Shown here piece after piece: positions 33,208-45,592 of a stretch of DNA of 64,000 bases. The number at the start of each line of letters is the position of its first letter. Position 1 is the stretch's first letter. The stretch is from Deinandra increscens subsp. villosa. Lineage: Eukaryota; Streptophyta; Magnoliopsida; Asterales; Asteraceae. The translations under genes and the position numbers were made by a program. The DNA lies in the NCBI GenBank assembly GCA_039602395.1, contig JBCNJP010000024.1:1071594-1135593 (forward strand). Reading direction: 5' to 3'. The notes below the pieces were generated by a model, which made no database searches, was not told where the DNA came from, and worked only from the letters and a program-made list of their open reading frames with translations.

Positions 33208-36200
33208 ATGGCACCCAAAGTAAAGAAAGGGGAATCGTCTTCAGATGCAAATGCATTGTTCCATGCTGACCACAACACATTGGTACTACTATAAAAAACA
33301 GAGAAAATCTCCGTATTCCATGAAATGATTTACTTTCTGAAAGCATCACACATTTTCTACGCTCTTACAGTTTACCCAAACATTTATGAAGTTGTGATTA
33401 TAGAATTTTGGCAAAATGCTTCAAGAGCAAAGACTGCTGAAGGAGTGTACAAGTACACTCAAAGGTTCAAGGTCACGAGTTAACAATAACTAAAGAGGTC
33501 ATAAGAACACGTCTAAAGTTCAATGACCAAGGAGGCTTCAAAGAAGTGCCCTCCTCTGAGTAACTTGCATCCTTAAGGGCTGTAGGGTATGGAGGATCTG
33601 ATAAGAAAATCAAGAAGTCACAACTGCCATTCAAATGGAGATTTCTGGCTCATGTGATATTGGCAAATCTATCCTCAAAGAACAGTGTTGATGAACTCTC
33701 TTTAGTGCAGGCCTCTGCTTTTCATGGACTGGTACAAGGTCAAAATTTTAATTTTTCTAGAATGGTGCTGGATGGGATGTTGGACAATTTAAAACAAAAC
33801 AATATTCACTTCTTTCACATGTATCCCAGGTTTTTGCAGCACATTCTAAGGTGTTTGATACCCAACTTAAAAATCTCAGATAAAATTTATCAGTTAAGGG
33901 TACCAAATGAAAAATTATTTTCCTATTTATCAAGCAATGAATAGAACAAAGGGTATACAGGCAGGGACACTGACCATCCCATACATGTGCCCAGACCTCC
34001 AGTGGCTGCACCAATGGTGCAACCACAGGCAAATCCTAAGCCTATTGCTCCAGTTGACAATCCTTTGTCACCAGCAAAGGTTGAACCCCCAACTGCCAAT
34101 CCTTCCTCTTCTAAACAAGTACCACCCAAAAAGAGGAAGAGACACTCAAAATTTGACAACATTCCAGTCATTTCATCCCCAACCAATGATACAAAAAATC
34201 CTGAAAAAGAGGGTGCAAGGTCTACTCCACCTGTGCAACCCATAGCCACCCAAACTTCAAGCCCTTCCAAGGATAAAGTCCTTAGGCAGAAAAGAGTCAA
34301 AAGAGATAGCTAAGCAAAAGGTGACTCTCCAAAAGGAGATGATACTATAGGGTTGAATGTACATCCCTCATTCACTAGCAAACCTACAACAAGACCTAGC
34401 CAGTATACACCTCAAAGTGAAGGTGATGACATTATCTGTACTTCTTATGATACACTATCTCCAGAAACCTTATTTGCAGGAGATGTGTTGAAGAGTCTCA
34501 AAGAAAAATCACCCTAACCATACTTTTGTAAGGAGTTCAGCCATAGGATTATAGACATGGCTGATGTGAAAAGGGCTGCCACTACACATGAATCCCCACT
34601 GGATCCAGTGGACAGTGGTGACATCAGTAAGACCCTATTCATGGCAACCAGACCATCTTCTGACCCAAAGGAACCTTTAGTGGCGACCGAGGTAAATGAA
34701 GATGTGACTAGGAATCCCATGAGCTAAGAAAACCAAGGTGAGGAACATGATCAATCTAGGCTTGATGGTTCTTCTATGCTCAAGTTGGTTTTAAACCAAT
34801 GAAGAGCAAGCTTTCACTAAATGAATTAATGGTTTTGTACCAAAATTTACAAACACAGTTCACTTTGCTTTCACACACTGAGAAATTGTAGGGTGAAGAA
34901 TTGAAGCAAGTCAAGTATCAGCAGGTAAAAGAAAATGTTACTAGGTCTACTGACTTCAAATCTAAGGCCACCACTCCACCACAAGAACTTGGTACAAATA
35001 GAGATGATTCTACCAAAATGGAGGGGTATAGGGCCTACAAAGAGGAAGATTTCACTGAGTATAACTGGTATACAAGAGTAACCAAGGAGGTTAGATTGAA
35101 GTTGTTTCAATCTGTGGGAAGAGAGCCATTTACAATTGAAGAAGCATGGAAAGAAGTCTCAATAACCGACATCCTTGTTGTGGCCCTACACAAAGACAAC
35201 CTGAAGGAACTATTTCTCTTCACTATGATAGCTGCAGGAGCTCTTCCCACTTCTATCAGAGAACTTTAACAAATTATAGAAAGAGATTTTATTACCCCTG
35301 AAATGAGGGCAATTGCTGAAGAAGAAGGAGTTGATTTTGATGCTGAGAAAAAAGTGATGGATGAAGATGATGATGACAATGATGATGGAAATAATTGTGA
35401 TAATGGTGATGGAAAGAAAGATGATGAGGAAGTTCAAAGTGTGTTGAAAGAAGACACAGCTAACAAAGATCAGAATATTCAAGAAATCAACAAAAATGTA
35501 TTCAAGATTGATATGGATATTGCTGATGAACAAACAGAAGACATTCTGAAAGATTACAGAGATCTGATTGCTCCCGAGGTAAATGATGAAATTAGCTCGG
35601 GAGCTGGAGAATTTATCTTGAGAGAAGATATTACTCCGGGTGAACAATTTACCTCGGATGAGAATGTTATCTCGGAAGATCAAATTATCTACGAACTTGT
35701 TATTGTTGCTGCTGCTGATCAAGTTACCTCGGAGCAAACACTTACTTCGGAGGATGAAACTAACACTCTAATGTTCTTTGCAGCAGACACAGAACATCCA
35801 ATCATGTTTGAATTCACCCAGGGAAACATATGGGAAGAAGCAGAGACACTAGCCATGCTGTCTGCAAGAAAAATCTATCAAGGAATCAAATTTTCTTGGT
35901 TAACTTATGCTCCTTCTCCTCCTGTGGAACCTGAACAAATTCTTCAATAGATTTAGGAGGTGTTAGAGATGAAAGGGGGTATCCCATGGAGTTTGGACCT
36001 TGTTACCCACCAACAAAAGAATTTTCAAAAATTGTTCCTGTGGCTCCTTCAACTCCTGTGGAGGAAATTGTAAGAAATATTTTGGCCAACTACAGGGCCA
36101 AATATAAGACAGGAACACGTGAGGTAAAGATCAATCCACTACCACCATTTTTCAAGAGGGCTGCCATCAATGGAAAAGTCATAACCTACCCCACTGATAA

Positions 36201-38112
36201 TCCAAATCTTGGAAAAGGTAAGAAGAAAATGACAGATGATGAACTCCTACAGGCAGAACATGAGAAAAGATTCAAACCTGCTTACAAGAATGTGTCAACT
36301 CCTGAAAACAAAATAGACTGTTCCAGAACTGTCTTTATCCCCATTCTTGACAGGCATGGAGAAGATCTTGATGGGAGAAGGGAATGTGACAAATCACTGA
36401 CCAGAGAATTCAATTCAAGAATGATGAGTCATATGGCTCAAATTAAAGAATTCAATGATATGAAAAGAAGAAGCAGAGAAGGTGTGAAGATTCATGCAAA
36501 ACTGTTTGAATCGGAGAAAGCAAAGGCCATAGAACCTACAAAACTTCTGGATGGGCAAGAAACCACCTTACCTGCTAGTGAAGTAAGTATGATAAACTCT
36601 GTACTTGCAGCTGATTTAATTGAAAGAATGGAACAGGAAAAGCTAGACAAAGAAATGGCAGAGGCATTTTTGCTTCAAGAGAACTTGAACATATAAGAAG
36701 TCTTTGATATTATAAAAGAAGCAAAAAGAAGGTCTATAGAAGAAAGGAAGAAGAAGATAGACCAAGCCAAAGAAAAGAGGCATCAATCATTTGCTAAAGA
36801 GGCCAGCCTTGCTGCAAACAAAGAAAAGGAACATATTAGGCTAGCTGCAAATGAAGCTAATTGGGAGTTATTGAAAAGATAGAGAGACATTATCTTAGCC
36901 AGAGGATGGGTCACCCCTGAAGATATTAGCTTGACCTCTGCTAATAATTTATGTGGTTGAATGTCAATGGTAGTAGAAGAAGAAGCAAATCTCAGGCTTA
37001 GTCAAAGACTTGAAGCTGATAATATCATTCATGAGCAATTGAAGACTGAGGAAACACAAAAAGTTACTAAGGCTCCTCTTACAAAAGCAGAGGAGACAAG
37101 AGCACTTAAAAGATACTTCATAGAGATTTTAGGAGAGGAATAGAACACTATCAATCCTTGTTCTTTGAATACTCTAAGAGACATGTATGATGAGATAAGA
37201 AAGGAGCAATCAAGGATATCAGAAAGAACAAGAATTCCTAGGCCTCCAGGAGCTTTCTCAGGTACACCTTCTCTTCCTCCTAAACCTATGAGTCTCATTG
37301 ACTCACTTCTTGGGAATACACCCTCTACTCCACCTACTACTACACAAATCTCCTCCATTCCTACCAAAAGAAACCCACCCAGGGCCAGCAGACCTCAATT
37401 CACAAAGCCACCCACCAAAAAGTCCAAACCTAGCAAACCCATTCCACTAAAATTCACAGCTAATAACTTCATACCAATTAAACCTCTCATCAAACCCAAA
37501 CCGAAACCCACAACAGAATCATCTCAAACTCCTTCAATCCAAAAATGAACTCACCATTCCACACAACCACTTTCTGCACAACCAACTTCAGCACCCACTG
37601 AATCAACCAACCCTGTGAACCCACCAAAGCCAACAATAGGTACCTCAAGGAGAAAGAAATCAATGGCAAAATGGAAAAGATCTCAAGTTATTTCCTCCAG
37701 CTCTAACTCATCTTCAGACAAGAAAGAACCTGAAGATCTGCATACTGATAGAAGAAGAATTCTCTCCTGGAAATTCGATGAAGATTCAAATGTCTACCTA
37801 TTCACTACAAACACCAATGAAGTTCTAAGACTCAGTAGCAACAAAGCTCTCACAACTTTATCTGACTTAGAACTTGGTGATGTAAGAAGTGTGGCTGATG
37901 ATGGAAAAAGATTAAGTGCTCAAGAACAGTCCCTCATGATGAAAATGAGGATGCACTTTGACACAACAATAAGGGAAACTTCATGTGCTGAACCTATCAG
38001 AACTGACTATCCTGTCACGCATGTGGAATTGGATCTAGCTACTGACAAATACATTGTATACAGAGCTGATGGATCATTCACACGACACAGAGAGATAAAT
38101 CCAGCTGAATAG
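33208..38112 (+). pseudogene. Very long extra ORF of a Sirevirus-like Copia element (copy A)
   Basis: A decayed coding region of about 1630 codons lies just upstream of the polypurine tract and LTR at 38303-38980, so it sits 3' of pol in its element. It starts at ATG 33208 (MAPKVKKGESSSD), stops at 33292, and continues in three successive frames (open blocks 33654-34313, 34901-35950, 35986-36696, 36961-37548, 37615-38112). Landmarks: NFNFSRMVLDGM and YPRFLQHIL near the start, Pro/Lys/Ser-rich linkers, an Asp-rich tract (35355-35430), Glu/Lys-rich probable coiled coils (36420-37140), and RRRILSW with YRADGSFTRH at the end. The same landmarks recur in copies B and C. An extra ORF in this position is a Sirevirus feature sometimes called env-like; I see no clear membrane anchor and do not assign a function. 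Confidence 0.65.
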
Positions 38113-38302
38113 AACTTTAATGATCAGAAAACAATACTGGATTGCATGCTCACAAACCGACTTTTCAGATTTGACATGACAAAGAATTAGTAGAAGAAGT
38201 TAGCTTTGCTGAAGAAGTTAGTTGTTTTTGGTTCAAGACAGTTTCAACCGTGTTTTGTTTTTCATTTAATATGATATTCGAAAGATTTTGGAAGCATCAT
38301 CT

Positions 38303-38313
38303 TAGGGGGAGAT
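38303..38313 (+). other. Polypurine tract of element A
   Basis: TAGGGGGAGAT lies directly before the LTR start. It primes plus-strand DNA synthesis in LTR elements. Confidence 0.75.
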
Positions 38314-38980
38314 TGTGAGGAATTATTTCTCCTGAAGAAATGATGTTGATCAGCATAAACATGTTTTCTAGGAAGAATAAAAGGCCCGAGATAAGTTACC
38401 TCGGAAGAACACACTGCCCGAGATAACTTGCAGTTACCTCGGAAGGTCATTTTACCTCGGAAGGCTATTTTATCTCGGAAGTACAGTTTTATCTCGGATA
38501 GTGGATATGCCCGAGATAACTCAAGTTACCTCGGTAAGGCGAGTTATCTCGGACATCAAATTGACCTTCTCCACTTGTCTCTGACATATCTAATCCAGTT
38601 TCCCGCCTTTCTCCTGACATGAAGCTGACACTTTTATCTTCTAGACTAGTTTAATATTATACTAGTTCATGTATCTTTAGTCGACTGTCAAGATGATCGT
38701 TAGAGGAATAAAGGGTTCATCTGATTCCTTAGGGCACTTTATATAGACACTTGTAACCTGTTTTAAACAAGAAAGTGTAAATCACTTTGATATGTACTTC
38801 GAATCAACAAGTTATAATATAGTGCCCAGATTTATTCATATTATTGTTATACTTGTCTTGTATTCGATTTCATATTACTTTACTTCAAATAGAGCATAAG
38901 AATTAACTTGTTTCCGCCTGGTTAATTCTAAGTAAAACCTTGTAATTGGTTAAACTCTGTAACTAGATTTCGATCCTACA
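38314..38980 (+). repeat. 3' LTR of element A
   Basis: The sequence runs from TGTGAGGAATTA to GATCCTACA (667 bp, TG...CA) just after the polypurine tract. It contains a cluster of ~10 TTACCTCGG/TTATCTCGG motifs and their complement CCCGAGATAA (38383-38553), and a TATA-like TTTATATAGAC at 38739. No second copy lies in the window; the 5' end of the element is to the left of, or inside, the gap. The LTR is followed by TCAAT and then copy B, so element A inserted into copy B. Confidence 0.72.
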
Positions 38981-40068
38981 TCAATCATCCGCTTTTCAAG
39001 GATTGGTAAATGGGCTCAATTTTAACTTTTCAAAAATGATATTTGATGGAATGCAGGAAAATCTAAAACCTAACAGGATCTTCTATATGTGCCCTAGATT
39101 CATCCAACACATTCTTAATTGTGAACTTCCAAATCTGCAAATCTCTGATCAACATCTTGAACTTAAATCGTTTACAAGTAAAACATTTTCCAACATGCAA
39201 GTGAACAAAACTGTTTTTCTTGGTAAAGACACATCACACCCTATGCCTAAGGCCACGGCTACTCCTGGTGACAACATTGTTACACCAAGTGTTGAGCCCA
39301 CACCAGACCGACCATCCTCTTCCACTGATATACAAATTCCCACGAAAAGGAAGTGGATGTCCACATCAAAAACCACACCAACTCCATAATCACCCAAAAG
39401 GAAGAGGACTAGGTTTCCTTCACCTAGACCTCCACAGGACTACCTCAGGATGAGGGTGATATATCACCTAGGCCACATGAAGTAGATTCCCCAACGCTTA
39501 ATGCATGGAATATAATGCTGGACTTGGTTCAATCACCCAACCCACATTCTGCTGATAAGGTGACTTGCAGTAGTGATGAAGTAAGTCAGTTGGAAAAGGC
39601 TGACACTACTCATGATGTCCCACTAGACCTTGAGGACAGTGCCAACATCTTTAAGACCCAATCCACGGCAACTATATCAGTCAGGGAACCTATTCAGGAA
39701 CCTTTGATTGACAACAGGAATCCCAGGTGCCAAGAAACCATGGGTGCTGAGCCTGAACAAGGTCGACTTGTTTGCTCTTCTTTGCTCAAAGATACTGGCA
39801 ACACACCAGTTAAGAGCAGCAAGACACATACTGAATTTACGGTTCGATGTACAAAACTTGAAAATGAATTGGCAGCTCTCTGTGCAATTGTGAGAGCTCA
39901 AGGAGAAGAAATTGAACGGTTGAAGGCAGGACAATCTGTGAAAGCCACTGATAGGTAAGGTTGTCAACCATACATTGAAATGAAATTCACATGTCAAAGT
40001 AGATATAATTCAAAATAGGATCTTGCACAGGGTGTCTTCATCAGATGTTGATGAAGTTGAATAAGTTA

Positions 40069-40255
40069 ATCCGGTTGAATAAGTTGATCCGGTTAAACAA
40101 CTTCATCCGGAGGAAGAAGGCCATGTTGATCCGGTTGAACAACTTCATCCGGTGGAAGAAGGCCATGTTGATCCGGTTGAACAACTTCATCCGGAGGAAG
40201 AAGGCCATGTTGATCCGGTTGAACTAGTTGATCAGGTTGAACAACTTCATCCAAG
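40069..40255 (+). repeat. 42-bp minisatellite within copy B
   Basis: About four repeats encode EQLHPEEEGHVDPV-type units, carrying the CCGGTTGAA and TTCATCCGG motifs. Confidence 0.85.
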
Positions 40256-40397
40256 GCAAGTGATTACTGATAATCAGATGATCACAAGTGTGATGAGTGA
40301 TCTGCAAACCACAAATATGGAGATAGCTCCTGAAGCTGTATCTTTCATGAGAAAAATGATGATTAGGAATACTCTTAATTGCACTTGGTTAAGGAGT

Positions 40398-40631
40398 GCT
40401 CCATCTCTGCCCATCATTCCTGTTTTAAAGCCTAGTTCTCCATCTCTGCCCATCATTCTTGTTTTAAAGCCTAGTGCGCCATCTCTGCCCATCATTCCTG
40501 TTTTAAAGCCTAGTGCTCCATCTCTGCCCATCATTCCTGTTTTAAAGCCTAGTGCGCCATCTCTGCCTATCATTCCTGTTTTAAAGCCTTGTGCTCCATC
40601 TGCGCTCATCATTCCTGTTTTAAAGCCTAGT
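40398..40631 (+). repeat. 39-bp minisatellite within copy B
   Basis: Six tandem units encode a Pro-rich 13-residue repeat (APSLPIIPVLKPS with variants). An open frame on the opposite strand over this array is a by-product of the repeat. Confidence 0.92.
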
Positions 40632-41227
40632 GTTCCCCCTGCTACTCCTGAAACAGAAAAGGTTGTTGAAGCTGATGTTGAAGAAGATGGAGTCAAAGAC
40701 AAGGTGTTTGCAGCTGTTAAAGAGACAAAGCCTGTGGAGCCAAAGACTGAACCTCCTGATGAGAATGATTTTTTATTGTAAAGCAATCAGATTCAGGAAA
40801 GGAAAATTGGTGATGCCCCAGTACTAATTAGATTCTGACAAGGTGTTTGCAGTTGTTAAGAAGACAAAGCCTCCAACATTCATTGATGATCAACAGGTAT
40901 ATCTCCCTGAAGATGAGCTAAACATGATAAAACAAGCACTTGCAGATGCTGAGAAAGCTGAACAAATAAAAAGGGATGGAGACATGGCCTTGGCATTCAA
41001 ACTAGAAGGAGACATGCTGCGTTATTCAAATGATAAAGTAATAATGGGTCTGATAAATGAAATCAGGAGAAGGTTTATTGAGGAGCAAATGGCAACGATG
41101 GACTCTGAGAAGGAGATAAGAAAAAGAAGAATGGCCACAGAATCTGACAAGGAGATCAAAGTTGAACAAGAAAAGATCAGACTGTCAGATAACCTTCACA
41201 ATGCCACACTCCTTATGAAGTTCATAG

Positions 41228-41587
41228 TGTTAGAACATGTTATGATGTCTAGTGCTAGGTCTAGGTGTTTTGTCTATTGTATTGATTGTTTTGTAAGTTC
41301 TGTCCCTAGCGTACCAATGGCGGACCAGATGGTACGTAGCCACGGACCATCTGGTATGCTGGTTAATTGGTACGCCGGGCAGACTAGTATATATAGCTTA
41401 AGCTCGTGTGTTAGAGAGTAGTTGTGAGGGTTGGAGTGCTTAACTGTGTGTTTTCAATAGTGTTTACTCTCTGTATTCTCTCTCTGTGTAATCGAGCTTG
41501 TGATCAATCAAAGAATCATTATTTACCTCGTGTGTTCCAAATCCGACTACAATCATGCATTAGAAAGGTCCGTATATGTGATTTACA
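41228..41587 (+). repeat. 5' LTR of Copia element C
   Basis: The LTR is 360 bp from TGTTAGAACATG to ATTTACA, with a tRNA-Met primer site starting 2 bp later. It contains a palindromic cluster of GGTACG and GGTCCG motifs (41309-41375) just upstream of a TATATATA box (about 41389). No 3' partner is seen to the right, so that LTR is lost or outside the window. The insertion point is inside copy B (left flank CATAG). Confidence 0.8.
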
Positions 41588-41589
41588 AG

Positions 41590-41601
41590 TGGTATCAGAG
41601 C
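41590..41601 (+). other. Primer binding site (tRNA-iMet) of element C
   Basis: TGGTATCAGAGC, the standard Copia primer site complementary to initiator tRNA-Met, lies 2 bp after the LTR. Confidence 0.92.
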
Positions 41602-42139
41602 AGGTTTGCTCTTTTGCTGTGATTTCTGATCGGTTTTGTGTTTCTGGAGAGAGAAACAACATTTTTGGTCAAATTTTCGTCATTTTTCTCAGTTTCACGT
41701 CCATTCTATACGAATTTTACGTCCAAAATGATCCGTGAGTGTCTACGTTGAGTTTTGCATCAAATTTACGTTCGGAAAACCAAAAATATCAAAAATCAGT
41801 CGATTTTTAGTTGGTACGCGTCTGGTCCAGCTCAAGAACACAGTGGTACGCCGTTGGTCCGTATAGCAATATTCATCGGGAGTTTGGTACGTGGCAAGTG
41901 TTCGGGAACACAATCTTCTTAATTTGGTCTGTGACAGATACTGACTGGTCCGTTGGCAGTTACGCCGTACCAGTCTGGTACGTTCAAAATTTTGGTACGT
42001 AAGTAAGGTGGTACGTTGGTGGTACGTGTTTGTCATTCTGGTCCGTGTTTGGTATGGGAGTCAATTTGGTACGTTGAGCTTATTTTTGGTACAGAGATCG
42101 ATAATCTGGTCCGCCTGAGCAGTTTTTGAGAAAAACATT
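41602..42139 (+). promoter_or_regulatory. Leader of element C with repeated GGTACG/GGTCCG motifs
   Basis: This is the untranslated leader before gag. More than a dozen GGTACG(T/C) or GGTCCG motifs are scattered over 41810-42115, the same motif set as in the LTR and in the internal promoter near 50345-50400. Confidence 0.6.
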
Positions 42140-45100
42140 ATGGATCCGTTCCAAGCTTTTGCAGCAATGTCTACGACCGTTCAAGCTTTACTGAATTGCG
42201 ATAATGAGATAGGAACTACAAACAAAGTTCCTAAATTGATGAAATTTGAAGATTTCCATAATTGGAAAACTCATTATGAATCGTATATCGGTGTGACAGA
42301 TGTTATTGTTTGGACTCCAATGCTGGATGGTTATCAAGTTCCAAAGTTTACAACTGGTGAATTTGTTGGTCAAGTAAAGCTATATAACAAGATGAATGAT
42401 GCTGAGAAAGAATCCTTCAAGTTGGAAAAGAAAGCTTATTCAAACTTATCAATGGCTTTACCAAAGGATATCTTACATCAGTTTAAAATGCATACAACAT
42501 CAAAAGCGTTATGGGATGCATTGTGTCACAGATGTGAAGGCAATGCTCAATACAAGAAAAGAAAGAAAAAGGTATTGTTGAAGTAATTTGATAATTTCTG
42601 CCACGTTCCAAATGAAACCATAAAGGATCTCATTTCAAGACTATCACATTTGGTTAGTGAGCTTGACATTGTTAGGGTGAAGAAGGAGGCTGGAGAATTG
42701 AAGGAGAAGCTGTTAGATGCTCTACCAGCAAAATAGGAAGGTTATATCCTGCTGTTAACACATGATAAGGGATTTGATGACATTTCATATGATGATCTTA
42801 CAAGGAACTTGCTTGCTCGGGAATTAGATATGATGCGTGTTAAAACCCTAACAGCTCAAGTTCAGAATCCCGATGTGTATTTTGGTGAGAACACTTCAAC
42901 CATGCATGCAAAAGCAAAAGCTAGCTCAAATCCACCGACTACTGCGTTTTATGTGGAGAATACTTCGGGTGGTCATGCAAGTATGTCTCGGGGTTCTTCA
43001 GGTGAAAGTTACACTAATAAAGCTGCAATGACATATCCAGTTTATTCGAATCAATATTCCTCTGCTCCTCCGTCCAATTAGAGTGCATTTTCAGCCAAGA
43101 CTACAAATGATTTTATGGCACTATTTTCAGCAATGGTTTCTTCATATGATGGAGTGGTAGCAGGAAAATTGACTAGTGCTGAGTTAACAGATGAAGATTA
43201 TGAGGAAATCGACCCTGATGACTTAGAACTGATATCAACTGGTCAATGGCTATGCTCGTCAGAAGAGGCAAAAATTTTATCAAAGAACAGGACGTAAAGA
43301 TTTAAACCCTGAAGGCAAACTTGGCTTTGACAAATCAAAGGTTCGGTGTTATAATTGTCAGAATTATGGTCATTTCGCCAAAGAATGCAACAAGGCAAAT
43401 AAGCAAGAAACTTCAAAGCTATACCAGAAGTATGTTGCTCAAAGTAACAAGGCATCAGGAAGCAATTCTAACCCATCCAGTTCAAATGCAAATGCTAGTG
43501 GGTCAAATTCAGAGTCTAAAGCTTTGGTCTCACAAACTGGTGAAGGTTATGATTGGGCTGCGGATTTTCCTGATGAATCTGCATTTTTGTGTACTAAAGA
43601 GCGAAGTGTGACAGTTGAGGATGATCCTGATCTTCCTGGTGAAGACTTCTTTGTGGAAGGCCAACAAGCTTTTATGGCCGACATTCAGGTTGATTCTAAA
43701 ATCTGTGAACTTTGCTTGACATCTGCTAACAAACTGAAGGAACTTTCTGATGAGAAAGTTATGTACTGTGACAAGTACATGTTAGCAGAAGAAAACACCA
43801 AAATTTACAAACAATGGTGGGAGGCCGTTAAGGCTGAATTGAAAAGCGAACATGATTTAACTTTGAACACCAAAATTGAATTGAATAATAAAACTGAAGA
43901 TTACATTTTTTGTGAAAAGAAACTTGCTGAAGAAAATGCTAAGATTTCTGATTTAAACATTGAAATTTTAGATCTTCAAAGACAACTTGAGAATTTCAAA
44001 AATTCAACTTCCTTTGCAAGTTTTCTTTGCAAAGATGAAACTTTGAAAGAGGTGTTCAAAGAATCAAAATGCAATTCAGTTACATCACCGATAGTCCATG
44101 GTTTGGCACCGACTGATACTGAGAACAAACCATCCATTGTGTTTGACTATTCTAAGTTCACTGAGAACTTAATTGGTACTACTGACAAACACAAAGGAAC
44201 TTATAAAAAGAAGCCTGTCAAACATGTGGCTAAGACAAACCATGATGCTCCAAAACAAAATGAATCCAGTGATTCTGTGAGTGACAAATCTGTCGCTGAG
44301 ACTAAACCAACTGGTTCTGTGAAACTGACACCTTTGGAGCAAGCACAAAAGATAAAAGAAACTGAGAAAACAATGGGAACTTTTGAAAAAGAAAATTTTG
44401 CCAAAGGTCAAGATCTCATTTATGAAAAAGACTTGGTAACAGCTAGAAACACAACCACACCTGATGTTAATGCAATACCAGTTGCTCCTCCAAAGTCTGT
44501 CAAGTTTAGTGGTATTGGTTTTGGATCAGTTTCTGAAAAATCTGAGGTCAATCAAAAGAAATCTCAGATAGTTCAGAAAAATGATAGGAAATTGAAAGGA
44601 AAAATGGAAATTGGTGAATCCTCATCTCAGAAACTGAAATTTTATTGTCTCAAAGGGTGTGATACCATTTTCTCTGATGAGAAATTTCCATTATGCTGTG
44701 TTGATCCAAAACAAGTTGCTAAGGTGTTTTATGCTGAGTCTGAAGACAAAAGTGAGTCTGATCATGGAAATGTGAAAAATATTTTGTTATTAAAATTAAG
44801 ATCTAGTCCAGATGATCAGGATTCTCACAAAACATGCACTTCAAGTGATTGGCAATCTAAACCAAAGCCAAAAAAGTTTAAAATACTCACCGAATAGTTT
44901 TTACAACTCTCATGGTTTGTTTTCTATAAAAACAAATGATTTTGATTATGAATCTTACGGGTTTTGTGAAGATTACAATTTCTATGATGATTTTGGTCAC
45001 TTTGAGAAAACCAAGGCCAAAAGGGTCAAACCAAAGAGATATTCTGATCAAAGTGGAGTTGATGAGTATGGTTTTTATAACAAATCTGGGTACATTACCC

Positions 45101-45310
45101 TTTTCTTAAACCTCTCCCAAAGCACAAATCTCGAAGATTTAATGCTAAGGCACCAAGGAGAGTTGTTAAGCAAATGTCTGATGATAACACTTTTGTTGAT
45201 TCTGGAAATGAGTTCCCTAGGGTGTTCATTGATCGGAGAAGGTGTTATCATTGTTATCAACAAGGTCATCTAAGAAATAGATGTCCGATTTTGGCAAAGA
45301 AATGAGCTTC
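42140..45310 (+). pseudogene. Decayed Copia gag with two CCHC zinc knuckles
   Basis: Starts at ATG 42140 (MDPFQAFAAMSTTV). The capsid-like part (FEDFHNWKTHYESYIG, ALWDALCHRCEG) is followed by stops at about 42584, 42734 and 43079 and by frame changes. The first zinc knuckle is at 43347-43388 (CYNCQNYGHFAKEC, C-x2-C-x4-H-x4-C). A long Glu/Lys/Leu-rich coiled-coil-like stretch follows (about 43690-44000), then a Ser/Lys/Thr-rich region to 44897. After a frame change a second knuckle lies at 45243-45284 (CYHCYQQGHLRNRC), with a stop soon after. A large gag with coiled coils and more than one knuckle fits Sirevirus-type Copia elements. Multiple breaks make it dead. Confidence 0.78.
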
Positions 45311-45592
45311 CGCTGTTCATAACGATCATTCTGATTCAGTTTCTAAGCCAAAAGAGATGGATGGAAAACTGGTGACAAAACAATTTTTTAAAAGAGAAAT
45401 TTTTTTCAAAACTCAAAAGTCGTTTGGAAGTTCATCTTCGAGTGATTCCACTACTGATTCATCCATCCCAATAACAAGGAAAAAGTGGCTGCCAAAATTA
45501 ACCTCAAAAGCCACTGAGGATTTTTCTGAAGATACCGATCGACCCAAAGATGAAAGCTTGGGTCCAGATTCCCACTAATTATTTGCTGATAT

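Larger units (their letters stand above)
38986..41227 (+). pseudogene. Extra ORF of a second Sirevirus-like element (copy B), interrupted on both sides
   Basis: The homology to copy A begins mid-gene (GLNFNFSKMIFDGM, CPRFIQHIL), exactly where the element A LTR stops. It continues in shifted frames to KTKPPTFIDDQQVYLPEDEL and MALAFKLEGDM, and ends at the element C LTR. Coding blocks are at 39003-39389, 39515-39958, 40152-40781 and 40843-41227. Two in-frame minisatellites lie inside: 42-bp units rich in GATCCGGTTGAACAACTTC (about 40069-40255) and six 39-bp units encoding APSLPIIPVLKPS (40398-40631). The missing front lies upstream of element A, outside the window. Its rear may resume near 56330-57050. 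Confidence 0.6.

Noticed and set aside
35210..35737. 175-codon minus-strand frame
   Set aside because: Low-complexity Ile/Ser-rich antisense of the Asp/Glu-rich tract of copy A.
40274..40786. 170-codon minus-strand frame
   Set aside because: It is the shadow of the 39-bp minisatellite in copy B.
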